A stretch of 64,000 bases of DNA from Undibacterium sp. (lineage in GTDB: Bacteria; Pseudomonadota; Gammaproteobacteria; Burkholderiales; Burkholderiaceae_D), in assembly GCF_030651495.1 (NCBI RefSeq), contig NZ_JAUSFI010000023.1:1-64000 (forward strand), read 5' to 3'. The first letter of the stretch is position 1. The number at the start of each line of letters is the position of its first letter. Positions 21,771-32,211 of the stretch are shown in pieces. Position numbers and translations under genes: made by a program. The notes under the pieces were generated by a model, which was not told where the DNA came from, did not search any database, and was given only the letters and a program-made list of their open reading frames with translations.

Positions 21771-22831
21771 ATTACCTTGGCGCGGGTGAGATCGTGAATA
21801 TGCAGGGCACCGACCAATTTGCCGGTTTCATCGGCGACCAATAATTGGTTAATGCGGTAAGTTTCCATGACTTCGACCGCCTCGACCGCGAGTTGTTCGG
21901 GGCGAATGCTGCGCGGGTTTTTGCGCATGACGTCAGCGATGTTCAGTTGCGAAAAATCCTGTACTTTTTCCATTAACCGACGTAAGTCACCATCGGTAAA
22001 TACGCCGATGATGTGCTGATCCGGGTCGACTACGGCAGTCATCGCCATGCCTTTCTGGGTGATTTCTAACAAAGCCGTAGTCAGCTTGGTTTCTGGCGAC
22101 ACTTGTGGAATCGCGTCCCCCGTGCGCATCACATCCCGCACATGGGTCAGCAGGCGGCGGCCTAGGCTGCCGCCCGGATGAGATCGGGCAAAATCTTCTT
22201 CGCGAAAGCCGCGGGCGTCCAGCACCGCGACGGCCAGGGCATCGCCCATCGCCAGGGTGACCGTGGTGCTGGCAGTGGGTGCCAGATTTAAAGGACAGGC
22301 TTCTTTGGCTACCTGTACGCTCAAGTGCACATCGGCTAAATCGGCCAGGCTAGACGCGGGGTTGCCCGTCATGGCAATCAATTTGACACCGAGACGCTTG
22401 ATGGTGGGCACAATAGACATTAATTCGCTTGCTTCACCAGAATAAGAGATGGCGATAAACACATCTTGCCGGGTCACCATGCCAAGATCGCCATGGGCTG
22501 CTTCCGCCGGATGGACGAAGAACGACGGCGTCCCGGTGGAGGCAAAAGTGGCGGCGATCTTGCGCGCAATATGGCCTGATTTTCCTATGCCAGAGACCAC
22601 TACACGGCCTTCGCACTGCAGCAGCAAAGACATCGCTTGCGTAAATGACATAGCGTCGGAGGCGGCGCCAGAGGCGGCATCGGCGGTCAGTCTTTGTTTC
22701 AGGGCGAGGATGGCGTCGGCTTCGATCTGTAGCGTTTCGCAGGCGAGTTGCAGTGCATGGGCAGCGGCATCTGCGGCGGGCGCAACGGCAGCGCCAAGAG
22801 AGGAGGGGGCGTTAAAATTACTCATGCCCAA
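21767..22831 (-). CDS. kdsD: Arabinose-5-phosphate isomerase
   Basis: SIS domain (SGIGKSGHIARKIAATFASTGTPSFFVHPAEA) plus CBS pair. Confidence 0.95.
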   Translation of the reverse strand: MGMSNFNAPSSLGAAVAPAADAAAHALQLACETLQIEADAILALKQRLTADAASGAASDAMSFTQAMSLLLQCEGRVVVSGIGKSGHIARKIAATFASTGTPSFFVHPAEAAHGDLGMVTRQDVFIAISYSGEASELMSIVPTIKRLGVKLIAMTGNPASSLADLADVHLSVQVAKEACPLNLAPTASTTVTLAMGDALAVAVLDARGFREEDFARSHPGGSLGRRLLTHVRDVMRTGDAIPQVSPETKLTTALLEITQKGMAMTAVVDPDQHIIGVFTDGDLRRLMEKVQDFSQLNIADVMRKNPRSIRPEQLAVEAVEVMETYRINQLLVADETGKLVGALHIHDLTRAKVI

Positions 22832-22959
22832 AGTATAAACGAGTTTTTGCTAAGCAAGAACTCTGCCAGTGGCAGCAAAATGAATATTGTTCCTTGATTG
22901 TGCATTTTCGCCGGGCTTTGTTGATCTTTAGCATCGTTAAATCGGCAATAATAAAGGAT

Positions 22960-24942
22960 ATGACTGCTCTCGATACCACACTACTCTTGTTAAGCGCCGC
23001 TGTCCTTGGGGTGGTGGCTGTTCGCATGCTCCAATTACCTCCTATGCTGGGCTATCTGGCGGTGGGCATTTTGGTTGGTCCGCATGGATTGGGTCTGGCG
23101 CAGGAAAGCTCGGCAACCCATGAGTTGGCCGAGTTTGGGGTAGTTTTTTTGATGTTTTCGATCGGCCTGGAGTTTTCTTTAGCTAAATTGATGTCGATGC
23201 GGCGGGCTGTTTTTGGCTTGGGGATGGCACAGGTTATCTTGACCATCGCGCTGGCCATGGTCTGTGGCCTGGCTGCGGCATATTGGCTGCCAGGCCAATT
23301 TAAGATGAGCTGGCAAGCGGCATTTGCCTTGGGTGGCGCGATGGCGATGTCTTCTACCGCCATCGTCTCTAAAATGCTGACTGAAAAATCAGAACTGGAG
23401 AGCCCGCACGGGCGGCAGATTATCAGCGTCCTGTTGTTTCAAGATCTGGCCGTGGTGCCGTTGCTGATTTTGGTGCCGGCGCTGGCATCGCATTCGGGCG
23501 ATCTGGTTGAGACTCTGGCGTGGGCCAGTGGCAAGGCGGCACTGGTCTTGTTTCTCTTGCTGTTCCTGGGGCAAAAGTTGGTGCGCAGCTGGTTTAGTAT
23601 CGTGGTCAAGCGGCGCTCGCAAGAGTTGTTTATGTTAAACCTGCTGCTGATCACCTTGGGGGCTGCCTGGTTGACCGAGCGAGCGGGCTTATCGATGGCG
23701 CTGGGTGCTTTCGTCGCTGGTATGCTGATTTCTGAAACGGAGTATAAGCATCAGGTGGAAGAGGATATCAAGTCTTTCCGAGATGTGTTGTTGGGGCTGT
23801 TTTTCATCACGATAGGCATGTTGCTCAATCTCCGTTTGGTGATCGATCATGGCTGGCTGATGCTGTTGTTGCTGATTGGGCCGGTATTGTTGAAATTTGG
23901 CTTGATTACGGCTTTGTCGCGCCTCTTTGGCGGCTCTACCAGTGTTGCCTTGCGCACTGGCTTGGGCCTGGCGCAGGCCGGTGAGTTCGGCTTCGTTTTG
24001 CTGAATCAGGCTGGCGGGCTGCAATTGGTCGACCCCTTGTTGCTGCAGTTAATACTTGCCTCGATGGTATTGTCGATGATTATTGCGCCTTTTGTTCTGG
24101 CGAAGTCTGATGTGATCGTTTTGAAACTTTCCGCCAATGAATGGATGATGCAATCGCTGGCGCTGACCCAGATCGCCGCACGCACCATGAACACACAAAA
24201 ACATGTGATCATCGCAGGCTTTGGCCGCAGTGGCCAAAGCCTGGCGCGTTTGCTGGCAGAAGAAAATATTGAATACCATGCGCTTGATCTCGATCCGGAT
24301 CGCATTCGCGAGGCGCAGACCGCTGGCGCCAACGTGTCTTACGGCGATGCCGCCAGGCGTGAGAGTTTGCTGGCCGCCGGTATCAATCGCGCTGCCGCCT
24401 TGGTGGTGACGTATAGCAACACCAATTCGGCGCTGAAAATTTTACACTTTGTCCATGAGCTGAACCCGAGCTTGCCGGTGATCGTGCGTAGCCACGACGA
24501 TACCGATCTGGATAAATTGCGCGCGGCCGGTGCCACCGAAGTAGTGCCAGAGCTGATGGAAGGCAGTCTGATGCTGGCATCGCATGCGTTAGTTTTGTTA
24601 GGCGTGCCCTTGCGCCGGGTGGTGCGCAGAGTGCAGACGGCACGATTTGAACGCTATCAATCGTTGCGCGGTTTTTTTTATGGCCCCAGTGATGCTGCCG
24701 ATGGTCCGGAGAATATGCAACTCCGTCTGCATACGGTGGTGCTGAGCGAACGCGCTAAAAATGTAGGAAAAACTTTGGCCGAGTTGAATTTGAATGAGTT
24801 GGGGGTTGATGTCACTACGGTGCGACGCGGCAAGGATAGGCTGGAGCCAGATCCAGACATCGTCTTGCAAGCACTGGACGTTGTTGTAGTGCGGGGCACC
24901 GCAGAAAGCGTCGCAAGAGCTGAGCAGCGACTGTTAAAATAA
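22960..24942 (+). CDS. Monovalent cation:proton antiporter-2 (KefC/YbaL-like) with TrkA-N domain
   Basis: CPA2 transmembrane region and RCK domain [17 protein letters not shown]. Confidence 0.9.
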   Translation: MTALDTTLLLLSAAVLGVVAVRMLQLPPMLGYLAVGILVGPHGLGLAQESSATHELAEFGVVFLMFSIGLEFSLAKLMSMRRAVFGLGMAQVILTIALAMVCGLAAAYWLPGQFKMSWQAAFALGGAMAMSSTAIVSKMLTEKSELESPHGRQIISVLLFQDLAVVPLLILVPALASHSGDLVETLAWASGKAALVLFLLLFLGQKLVRSWFSIVVKRRSQELFMLNLLLITLGAAWLTERAGLSMALGAFVAGMLISETEYKHQVEEDIKSFRDVLLGLFFITIGMLLNLRLVIDHGWLMLLLLIGPVLLKFGLITALSRLFGGSTSVALRTGLGLAQAGEFGFVLLNQAGGLQLVDPLLLQLILASMVLSMIIAPFVLAKSDVIVLKLSANEWMMQSLALTQIAARTMNTQKHVIIAGFGRSGQSLARLLAEENIEYHALDLDPDRIREAQTAGANVSYGDAARRESLLAAGINRAAALVVTYSNTNSALKILHFVHELNPSLPVIVRSHDDTDLDKLRAAGATEVVPELMEGSLMLASHALVLLGVPLRRVVRRVQTARFERYQSLRGFFYGPSDAADGPENMQLRLHTVVLSERAKNVGKTLAELNLNELGVDVTTVRRGKDRLEPDPDIVLQALDVVVVRGTAESVARAEQRLLK

Positions 24943-24971
24943 CGGGTTATTTAAAATTTGAAGGGCCGCGC

Positions 24972-25517
24972 GTGATATTTAATCCATCCGACTATATTAA
25001 AGAGCATATCCGTACTGTGGAGAATTGGCCGCAGCAAGGCATTATGTTCCGCGACATCACCCCCTTGCTGCAAAATCCCAAGGTATTTCGTGTCTTGATC
25101 GATATGTTTGTGCACCGTTACATGGATGCCAAACTCGATATGGTTGCCGGCCTGGATGCGCGCGGTTTTATCATCGGTTCGGTGGTCGCGTATGAGCTCA
25201 ATCTGGGTTTCGTGCCGATACGAAAAAAGGGTAAGTTACCTTTTAAAACCGTTTCTGAAGAGTATGAACTTGAATATGGCAGCGCCACGGTAGAGTTGCA
25301 TACCGACGCCTGTCAAGCCGGTGACCGCGTCGTGTTAATTGATGACTTGATCGCTACCGGTGGCACCATGATGGCGGGCAAAAAATTGCTCGAGCGTTTG
25401 GGCGCGATCGTGGTAGAGGGTGCCGCCATTGTTGATCTGCCAGAGTTGGGCGGCTCTAATTTGATAAAATCCAGCGGTTTGCCTTTATATACGGTGTGTG
25501 ATTTTTCCGGGCATTGA
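24972..25517 (+). CDS. apt: Adenine phosphoribosyltransferase
   Basis: PRTase motif [14 protein letters not shown]. Confidence 0.95.
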   Translation: MIFNPSDYIKEHIRTVENWPQQGIMFRDITPLLQNPKVFRVLIDMFVHRYMDAKLDMVAGLDARGFIIGSVVAYELNLGFVPIRKKGKLPFKTVSEEYELEYGSATVELHTDACQAGDRVVLIDDLIATGGTMMAGKKLLERLGAIVVEGAAIVDLPELGGSNLIKSSGLPLYTVCDFSGH

Positions 25518-25536
25518 TCGGTCACTTGATCGGCAT

Positions 25537-25603
25537 ATACTCCCATGAGTATATATTTACTGCGCATATAGAATATGCGCAATCTGTATGGTTTTTTACT
25601 ATA
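25537..25603 (+). repeat. MITE-like element copy 2 (diverged right end)
   Basis: ATACTCCC..AGTATAT..GCGCATATAGAATATGCGC..ATGGTTTTTTA aligns with left ~60 bp of 61779 copy. Confidence 0.6.
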
Positions 25604-25627
25604 CTCCTCCTATTTATCTGAATTTTC

Positions 25628-25666
25628 AAAAAGACTGAGCGGCTGGCGATGGCACTCAGTCTTTTT
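25628..25666 (+). terminator. Rho-independent terminator downstream of apt
   Basis: AAAAAGACTGAG / CTCAGTCTTTTT perfect 12-bp arms. Confidence 0.85.
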
Positions 25667-25713
25667 CATGACGGCAGATATTTCGTTGAGTGTACATTTG
25701 CGTTATACTGCGG

Positions 25714-25785
25714 GTCTTCCAAGGAGCGTTGCGACAGGGTCTACCCCGCCAGGCTTGGAATCATCACAACCGCGCTCACGTTACT
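25714..25785 (+). promoter_or_regulatory. S-adenosylhomocysteine (SAH) riboswitch
   Basis: P1 TTCCAAG/CTTGGAA, GGAGCGTTGC core, CCAGGCTTGG, pseudoknot GAGCG/CGCTC; directly upstream of ahcY. Confidence 0.9.
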
Positions 25786-25809
25786 TTTTTCAATCGAAAG
25801 GAGGGCGTG

Positions 25810-27249
25810 ATGAACGCCGCCACAATGACTACTCAAGATATTACCCAAGATTTTTTAGTTGCCGATCTCAGCCTGGCTGATTGGGGCCGTAAAGAAATCA
25901 GTATTGCCGAAACAGAAATGCCTGGCCTGATGGCAATTCGTGAAGAATTCGCACTCACCCAACCTCTGCGTGGCGCCCGTATTACCGGCTCCTTGCACAT
26001 GACGATCCAGACTGCCGTGCTGATCGAAACCTTGAAAGCGCTCGGCGCAGAAGTACGCTGGGCTTCCTGCAATATTTATTCAACGCAAGATCATGCGGCC
26101 GCTGCCATTGCCGACGGCGGCACGCCTGTGTTTGCCTTCAAGGGCGAAAACCTGGATGAATACTGGGATTTCACGCACCGTATCTTTGAATGGCCGAAGG
26201 ATGAAAATGGCTCGGTAGTTTTCTCCAACATGATTCTCGATGACGGTGGCGATGCGACGCTGTTGCTGCATCTGGGTAGCCGTGCCGAGAAAGATATGTC
26301 GGTACTGGCAAATCCTGGTTCGGAAGAAGAAATCTGCCTGTTCAATGCGATCAAGTCGCACTTGAAAGCTGAACCGGATTGGTATTCCCGTCGTTTGCCG
26401 CACATCCTTGGCGTCACCGAAGAAACCACCACCGGCGTGCACCGTTTGTACCAGATGCACAAAGAAGGCAAACTCGCCTTCCCGGCAATTAACGTCAACG
26501 ATTCCGTGACCAAATCGAAGTTCGACAACCTGTATGGTTGCCGCGAATCGCTGGTCGATGGTATCAAGCGTGCCACTGATGTCATGATCGCCGGCAAGGT
26601 TGCCGTCATCGCCGGTTATGGCGACGTCGGCAAGGGCTGCTGCCAAGCCATGCGCGCCTTGTCGGCCCAAGTCTGGGTCACTGAAATCGACCCGATCTGC
26701 GCCCTGCAAGCGGCGATGGAAGGTTTCCGTGTCGTGACGATGGAATACGCCGCCGAACATGGCGATATTTTTGTCACCACTACCGGAAATTACCACGTCA
26801 TCAGCCATGAACACATGCTGAAGATGAAAAACAATGCCATCGTCTGTAACATTGGTCACTTTGATAATGAGATCGACGTTGCCTCGATTAAAAAATATCA
26901 GTGGGATAACATCAAGCCGCAAGTCGATCACGTCATCTTCCCTGACGGCAAGCGCATCATTTTGCTGGCCGAAGGCCGTCTGGTGAATCTCGGTTGCGGT
27001 ACCGGCCATCCATCGTATGTGATGAGTTCTTCGTTTGCCAACCAGACCATTGCGCAGATAGAATTGTTCGCCAACACCTCGCAATATCCGGTCGGCGTTT
27101 ACACTTTACCTAAGCATCTGGATGAAAAAGTTGCGCGTCTGCAGTTGAAGACACTCAATGCACAATTGAGCGTCTTGACCGACGAGCAAGCCAACTATAT
27201 CGGTGTTGCCAAATCAGGCCCTTACAAGCCTGAACACTATCGTTATTAA
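25810..27249 (+). CDS. ahcY: Adenosylhomocysteinase
   Basis: [34 protein letters not shown]-terminal [12 protein letters not shown]. Confidence 0.97.
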   Translation: MNAATMTTQDITQDFLVADLSLADWGRKEISIAETEMPGLMAIREEFALTQPLRGARITGSLHMTIQTAVLIETLKALGAEVRWASCNIYSTQDHAAAAIADGGTPVFAFKGENLDEYWDFTHRIFEWPKDENGSVVFSNMILDDGGDATLLLHLGSRAEKDMSVLANPGSEEEICLFNAIKSHLKAEPDWYSRRLPHILGVTEETTTGVHRLYQMHKEGKLAFPAINVNDSVTKSKFDNLYGCRESLVDGIKRATDVMIAGKVAVIAGYGDVGKGCCQAMRALSAQVWVTEIDPICALQAAMEGFRVVTMEYAAEHGDIFVTTTGNYHVISHEHMLKMKNNAIVCNIGHFDNEIDVASIKKYQWDNIKPQVDHVIFPDGKRIILLAEGRLVNLGCGTGHPSYVMSSSFANQTIAQIELFANTSQYPVGVYTLPKHLDEKVARLQLKTLNAQLSVLTDEQANYIGVAKSGPYKPEHYRY

Positions 27250-27260
27250 TTGTCAGTTTC

Positions 27261-27291
27261 CCCCTCTCCCGCCTGAGGGCGAGGGGTTTTT
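27261..27291 (+). terminator. Terminator-like GC hairpin after ahcY
   Basis: CCCCTCTCCCGCCTGAGGGCGAGGGGTTTTT. Confidence 0.7.
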
Positions 27292-27307
27292 GCCTTAAGG
27301 AGACACC

Positions 27308-27661
27308 ATGCGCTTACTCGTAACCTGGCTGATCAACGCTTTAGCCTTACTCGCTTTACCTTACCTGATGCATTCGGTCTCTATCGACAGCTTTGGTACT
27401 GCCATGGTGGTCGCGCTGGTGTTAGGTTTTGTTAACACCATCATCCGTCCCATACTGGTTATCTTGACGCTACCCGTCACCGTAATGACCATGGGCTTGT
27501 TTATTTTTATAATTAACGGCGTTATGTTCTGGGCCGTCGCCAACATGATTGATGGCTTTCATGTCGCGGGATTTTGGTCCGCTGTGGGCGGGGCGCTGCT
27601 GTACAGCGTTATTTCCTGGACTCTCTCCACTTTACTTTTGCAAAATAATGGCCGCTCATAA
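27308..27661 (+). CDS. Phage holin family / YvlD-like small membrane protein
   Basis: Four hydrophobic helices, LGFVNTIIRPILVILTLPVTVMTMGLF; between ahcY and metF. Confidence 0.8.
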   Translation: MRLLVTWLINALALLALPYLMHSVSIDSFGTAMVVALVLGFVNTIIRPILVILTLPVTVMTMGLFIFIINGVMFWAVANMIDGFHVAGFWSAVGGALLYSVISWTLSTLLLQNNGRS

Positions 27662-28475
27662 TTTCAGTATAGAATTTTTCCCGCCCAAGACGGCGGAAGG
27701 TGCCGAAAAACTGCGTGCCACCCGTGCCAAACTGGCCGAGCTGCAGCCCAAGTATTTTTCCGTCACCTTCGGCGCCGGCGGCACGACCCAGCAAGGCACG
27801 CTCGATACGGTAGTCGAGATCCGTCAGGAAGGCTACGACGCCGCGCCGCACCTGTCTTGTGTCGGCGGCACCCGAGAGTCTATCCGCGCCATACTGCAAC
27901 AGTACCAGGCCAACGACATTCGTCGCCTGGTGGCCTTGCGCGGCGATCTGCCGAGCGGTTATGGCATGGGCGGTGAATTTCGTTACGCCAATGAGCTGGT
28001 CGAATTTATCCGTGCCGAAACCGGCGACTGGTTCCATATCGAAGTCGCCGCTTACCCGGAAATGCATCCGCAGGCGCGCTCGCCGCAAGATGATCTGGAC
28101 AGCTTTGTGCGCAAGATGCAAGCCGGTGCCAATGCCGCGATTACGCAGTATTTCTACAACGCCGACGCCTATTTTCAATTCGTCGAACTGGCGCAAAAAG
28201 CTGGCGTGACCGCGCCTATCGTGGCCGGTATCATGCCGATCACGAATAGCAGCCAGTTGCTGCGTTTTTCGGAAATGTGCGGCGCAGAAATTCCGCGCTG
28301 GGTCCGCCTGAAGCTCGCCAGCTATGGCGACGATACCGCCTCGATCAAGGCGTTTGGCTTAGATGTGGTGACGCATCTGTGCGAGCGCTTACTGGCCGGC
28401 GGCGCACCAGGATTACATTTTTATTCACTGAACCAGGCGGCGGCAACGACGGCGATCTGGCAGCGCCTGGTGTAG
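27648..28475 (+). CDS. metF: 5,10-methylenetetrahydrofolate reductase
   Basis: NFSIEFFPPKTAEGAEKLRATRAKL; ATG at 27648 overlaps the preceding gene. Confidence 0.95.
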   Translation: MAAHNFSIEFFPPKTAEGAEKLRATRAKLAELQPKYFSVTFGAGGTTQQGTLDTVVEIRQEGYDAAPHLSCVGGTRESIRAILQQYQANDIRRLVALRGDLPSGYGMGGEFRYANELVEFIRAETGDWFHIEVAAYPEMHPQARSPQDDLDSFVRKMQAGANAAITQYFYNADAYFQFVELAQKAGVTAPIVAGIMPITNSSQLLRFSEMCGAEIPRWVRLKLASYGDDTASIKAFGLDVVTHLCERLLAGGAPGLHFYSLNQAAATTAIWQRLV

Positions 28476-28490
28476 TTTTAAAATGCTCTG

Positions 28491-28548
28491 CGCAATGTTC
28501 ATGCGGCTTGTGGCGGCATTTAGTGCCAGAACCCGCATGGGATATGCG
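28491..28548. repeat. Degenerate copy of conserved-loop palindromic element
   Basis: CGCAATGTTCATGCGG - 26 nt - CCGCATGGGATATGCG. Confidence 0.45.
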
Positions 28549-28580
28549 TCCAGGTTTTTTAGCGGCATCGCTCAGGCATA

Positions 28581-28618
28581 AAAAAAGGCAGAACCTTGAT
28601 TGCGTTCTGCCTTTTTTT
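28581..28618. terminator. Bidirectional terminator between metF and M16 protease
   Basis: AAAAAAGGCAGAAC / GTTCTGCCTTTTTTT. Confidence 0.88.
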
Positions 28619-28633
28619 ACTGCATTTTCTTTC

Positions 28634-31513
28634 TTACTTCGCAGCCGCATCCTTGGCCGCTTTGGCAAAGTCGCCTGCGCTGATCACCGAGAGATTGATC
28701 GGTTTCAGGTTCTGGCGCAATGCCTCGTTCACTTGCGCAATACTGAGTGCCGCTACCTTGGCTTCCAGCATCTTGTCATAGCTCATATTGCGGTCAATTT
28801 TTAGATAGCTAGATAGCCGGCGCGCCAGCGCCGCATCTTGCGTGCGGTTGACTTCGTTCGACTGTCTCCAGCCTTTTTTGGCTTCCGCCAATTCCTCTTC
28901 GGTAAAACCTTCATTGATGGCTTTTTGCACTTCTTCACGCAACGCGGCTTCCACTTTTGCCGTGTTCTGCGGCGCACTGATGGCGTAGGCTAGCCACAGG
29001 CCGGCCGGATCCAGCGCCGGTATGTTGAGCTGCGAGCCAACACCGTAAGACAAACCTTCTTTTTGACGGATGCGATCGGCCAGGCGGCTGCGCAAGGCGC
29101 CACCGCCCAGCATGTGGTTGGCGATCAGTAATGCCGGGTAGCTGTCGGCACTATCCTTCATCATCACTGGCTCGATTGCCAGCAGCATGCTGTTGGCTTT
29201 GTCGGGGGTTTCCAGGCTGATCTTGGCACCGGCGGCAGGCTTGACCGTGTACGGGATGCGCGCATACGCCTGCGTCGATTTCCAGCTGTCAAACTGGGTA
29301 CCGAGTTGCGCTTTCAGCGCGACTGCATCGAAATCGCCGACGGCTGAGAAAGTGGCATTATTGGCACCGTAGAAGGCCGCATGGAAATTTCTGACCGCTT
29401 CGACGGTGACCGCCTTAGTCTCCGCCAGTTGCTCTTGCAGAGTGCCGACATGGCGGACGTGGCCTGGCGGCGTAGCGTCAACCAGGCGTGACATCGCGTT
29501 CGATGCCAGCGGTTGCGGCTCGGGAATTTCTTGCTCTGCATGGTTGATGGCTTCCAGCTGTTGTTCCTGGAATTCCTTCGCTGGGAAGGTCGATTTTTTC
29601 AGCACTTCGCTGAGTAAATCGATCGCGGCTGGCAGGTTTTCCCGTGTCGTCGTGATCGACGCGCTGATGCCTTCGGCATTGCCGCTGATGCTGATTTGCG
29701 CCTTGAGTTGGTCAAAGGCATCTTTGATCTCCTGGCGTGACAAGCGCTCGGTGCCGCTGAGCAGCATGCTGGCGGCGAATTCCCCCACTTCTGATTTACC
29801 TTTCAGGCTGTCTTCCGCTCCCAGGCGTAATTGCAGCGTGGCACTGACGGTGCCGCCTTTGGTTTTCTTGGACAGTAATGCCGCCTTGAAGCCACCTGGC
29901 AAGGTAAAGCGCTGGGTACGCGCTTCGATATTTGAGGGGCTGGTGTCGAACGCTTCGCCCTGCGCCACGGCGGCGCGACCGGTGTAACCCTTGAGCATTG
30001 CCAGTACATCGGTTTTACCCGGTACGTCGGTGCGGTCCACACTGTCGGTCGGAATGAAACGGCCTAGCGTACGGTTCGACGCTTTCAGGTATTTGACGGC
30101 AGCCGCCTGAACGGTGGCGGCATCCATTTTTTCCATCTGATCGCGCTGCAAGAAAAACAGCCGCCAGTCGCCGGCCGCCATCGATTCGGTCAGTGCGATG
30201 GTCAGGTGCGCGGTGTCGGCCATGGCCAGCTGTATGCCCTTGTCAATCTGTTGCTTGGCACGCGCCACTTCGGCCTCGGTGATCGGCTGCGATTTCACGT
30301 CTTCCAGCACCTTCAGCATCGCGTCCTGGGTCAGGTCCAAGTTGGCATCTTTGGCGACGACTGCACCGAAAATACGGTAGCCCGGCTCCAGATTGCTGAC
30401 CACATCGTGTTCTAAGCGTGTCGCCAGTTTGGTTTCTATCAGTGCCTTGTGCAAACGGCCGCTAGGGGCATCGACCAGAATCCGGCTCAATAAAGACAGG
30501 GCAACCGCATCCGGGTGGCCGGATGGTGCCACATGGTAGCCGGCACCGATAAACTGCGTGCCGCCGCTGCGTCTTACCGTGACGGCGCGTTCGCCATCCT
30601 GGGTCGGTTCGGCCGTGTAGGTGGGCTGGATCACGCGGCTGGGCTTGGGAATCCGGCCGAACAGTTCATTGACTTGACGCAGAATTTTGGCCTCGTCAAA
30701 ACGGCCCGCCACCATCAGCACGGCATTGTCCGGCTGGTAGTAATTTTTGTAAAAGGCGCGCAGGCACGGGATGCTCACTTGCTCGATATCTGAGCGCGCA
30801 CCTATCGTCGATTTTCCATAGTTATGCCAGTCGTAAGCAATGGCCTGGATGCGCTCGGTCGTAACGCCGATCGGGTCGCTTTCGCCCATTTCGAACTCAT
30901 TGCGCACCACCGTCATTTCGCCCTTGCTGGTCTTGATATTCCAGAGATCGTTCTGGTCTATCGCCGCATTGACCATACGATCGGCTTCGAGTGCCAGCAT
31001 TTGACGCAGATTGTCGTCATTGGCAGGGAAGGTCGCATAGTAGTTGGTGCGGTCATACCAAGTGGTGCCGTTAAATTGGGCGCCGCTGGCATTGAGTATT
31101 TCAACCGGGGTCTTGCTGCCTTTTTTAACGCCAAAATTAGCGCTAGGCTTAAACAGCAGATGCTCCAGCAAATGCGCCATGCCGGTCTCGCCATAATTCT
31201 CGTTGCGTGAGCCCACCATGTAAATGATATTGGTGGTTAAGGTCGGTTTGCTGGCATCGGGAAACAACATAATACGCATGCCGTTGCCTAGCCGGTATTC
31301 AGTAATGCCTTCAACTGAGGTGACTTTGACTGGTGCCGCCAGTGCGCCGTTTTTGCTCGCATGTTGCGTGACGGGTGCGGCCGGTATATCGGACAAGGCC
31401 AAGCCTGGTGACAGGATGCCGGCGCTAAGCATGAGTACAGTAATCAATTTCACGAAAGTTTTCCTATAAATGAGCCGAAGATGCAAAATAGACCATAACA
31501 GCAACTTTTGCAA
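28634..31513 (-). CDS. M16 family zinc metallopeptidase (double-domain pitrilysin-like)
   Basis: HLLEH zinc motif; two M16 domains; true start probably internal (GTG near 31453). Confidence 0.9.
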   Translation of the reverse strand: MQKLLLWSILHLRLIYRKTFVKLITVLMLSAGILSPGLALSDIPAAPVTQHASKNGALAAPVKVTSVEGITEYRLGNGMRIMLFPDASKPTLTTNIIYMVGSRNENYGETGMAHLLEHLLFKPSANFGVKKGSKTPVEILNASGAQFNGTTWYDRTNYYATFPANDDNLRQMLALEADRMVNAAIDQNDLWNIKTSKGEMTVVRNEFEMGESDPIGVTTERIQAIAYDWHNYGKSTIGARSDIEQVSIPCLRAFYKNYYQPDNAVLMVAGRFDEAKILRQVNELFGRIPKPSRVIQPTYTAEPTQDGERAVTVRRSGGTQFIGAGYHVAPSGHPDAVALSLLSRILVDAPSGRLHKALIETKLATRLEHDVVSNLEPGYRIFGAVVAKDANLDLTQDAMLKVLEDVKSQPITEAEVARAKQQIDKGIQLAMADTAHLTIALTESMAAGDWRLFFLQRDQMEKMDAATVQAAAVKYLKASNRTLGRFIPTDSVDRTDVPGKTDVLAMLKGYTGRAAVAQGEAFDTSPSNIEARTQRFTLPGGFKAALLSKKTKGGTVSATLQLRLGAEDSLKGKSEVGEFAASMLLSGTERLSRQEIKDAFDQLKAQISISGNAEGISASITTTRENLPAAIDLLSEVLKKSTFPAKEFQEQQLEAINHAEQEIPEPQPLASNAMSRLVDATPPGHVRHVGTLQEQLAETKAVTVEAVRNFHAAFYGANNATFSAVGDFDAVALKAQLGTQFDSWKSTQAYARIPYTVKPAAGAKISLETPDKANSMLLAIEPVMMKDSADSYPALLIANHMLGGGALRSRLADRIRQKEGLSYGVGSQLNIPALDPAGLWLAYAISAPQNTAKVEAALREEVQKAINEGFTEEELAEAKKGWRQSNEVNRTQDAALARRLSSYLKIDRNMSYDKMLEAKVAALSIAQVNEALRQNLKPINLSVISAGDFAKAAKDAAAK

Positions 31514-31606
31514 TCAGGATTTTTGAAGATAAATTGCGTGAATATTCCGGCCTGAGTCGCCGCGGGTCAGATTCAGTCGGGGCTATTGGCCTCCATCAAG
31601 GAACTA

Positions 31607-32176
31607 TTACTTTTCAGTTAAGATCAAATCCATCGCAACATCATGTGACTCTGCGGCAAATTCGGTTTGCGCCTGATGGTAGGCGATGCCGATCGCTTGC
31701 GGGCGCGGTAACATTGCCAGTGTGCGGTCATAGAAACCGCCGCCGTAACCCATACGAAATTTGGCAGAATTAACGCCAAGGCAAGGAATCAGCACGACCT
31801 CCGGTTGCAGGATATGTTCACGTTGCGCCGGTACCGGAATGCCGTGGTGGTCGGTGCCCATCGCATCGCCCGGTTGCCATGCTAAAAACAACAAAGGTTG
31901 CGCCTTGCTGATGACCAAAGGCAACGCCAGCTGTATCCCCATTCGTTGCAGCAAAGGGTAAGTGCTGCGCAGATCGGGCTCCGCTTGTATTGGCCAGAAC
32001 ACGCCCAGGCTGGCGGGATGATGTTGCCGGCACCAGGCCAGCAAATGCCTGCCTATCGCCGCATCCCATTGCTGGCGCTGGGTGAGATCGGTATTACGCC
32101 TTTGCTCGAGTAATATTTTGCGCAATGTCGCGCGGCTATGCTGTACTGGTTTCGCGCTAGAGTGTGGCTGTGTCAT
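31607..32176 (-). CDS. 5-formyltetrahydrofolate cyclo-ligase
   Basis: C-terminal FRMGYGGGFYDRTL motif. Confidence 0.93.
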   Translation of the reverse strand: MTQPHSSAKPVQHSRATLRKILLEQRRNTDLTQRQQWDAAIGRHLLAWCRQHHPASLGVFWPIQAEPDLRSTYPLLQRMGIQLALPLVISKAQPLLFLAWQPGDAMGTDHHGIPVPAQREHILQPEVVLIPCLGVNSAKFRMGYGGGFYDRTLAMLPRPQAIGIAYHQAQTEFAAESHDVAMDLILTEK

Positions 32177-32211
32177 ACTGTGAATAAGATAAAGAAGGAA
32201 AGCCGTAGATC

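Noticed and set aside
26080-27084. 334-aa antisense ORF opposite ahcY
   Set aside because: Antisense shadow of a strongly conserved gene with biased codons.
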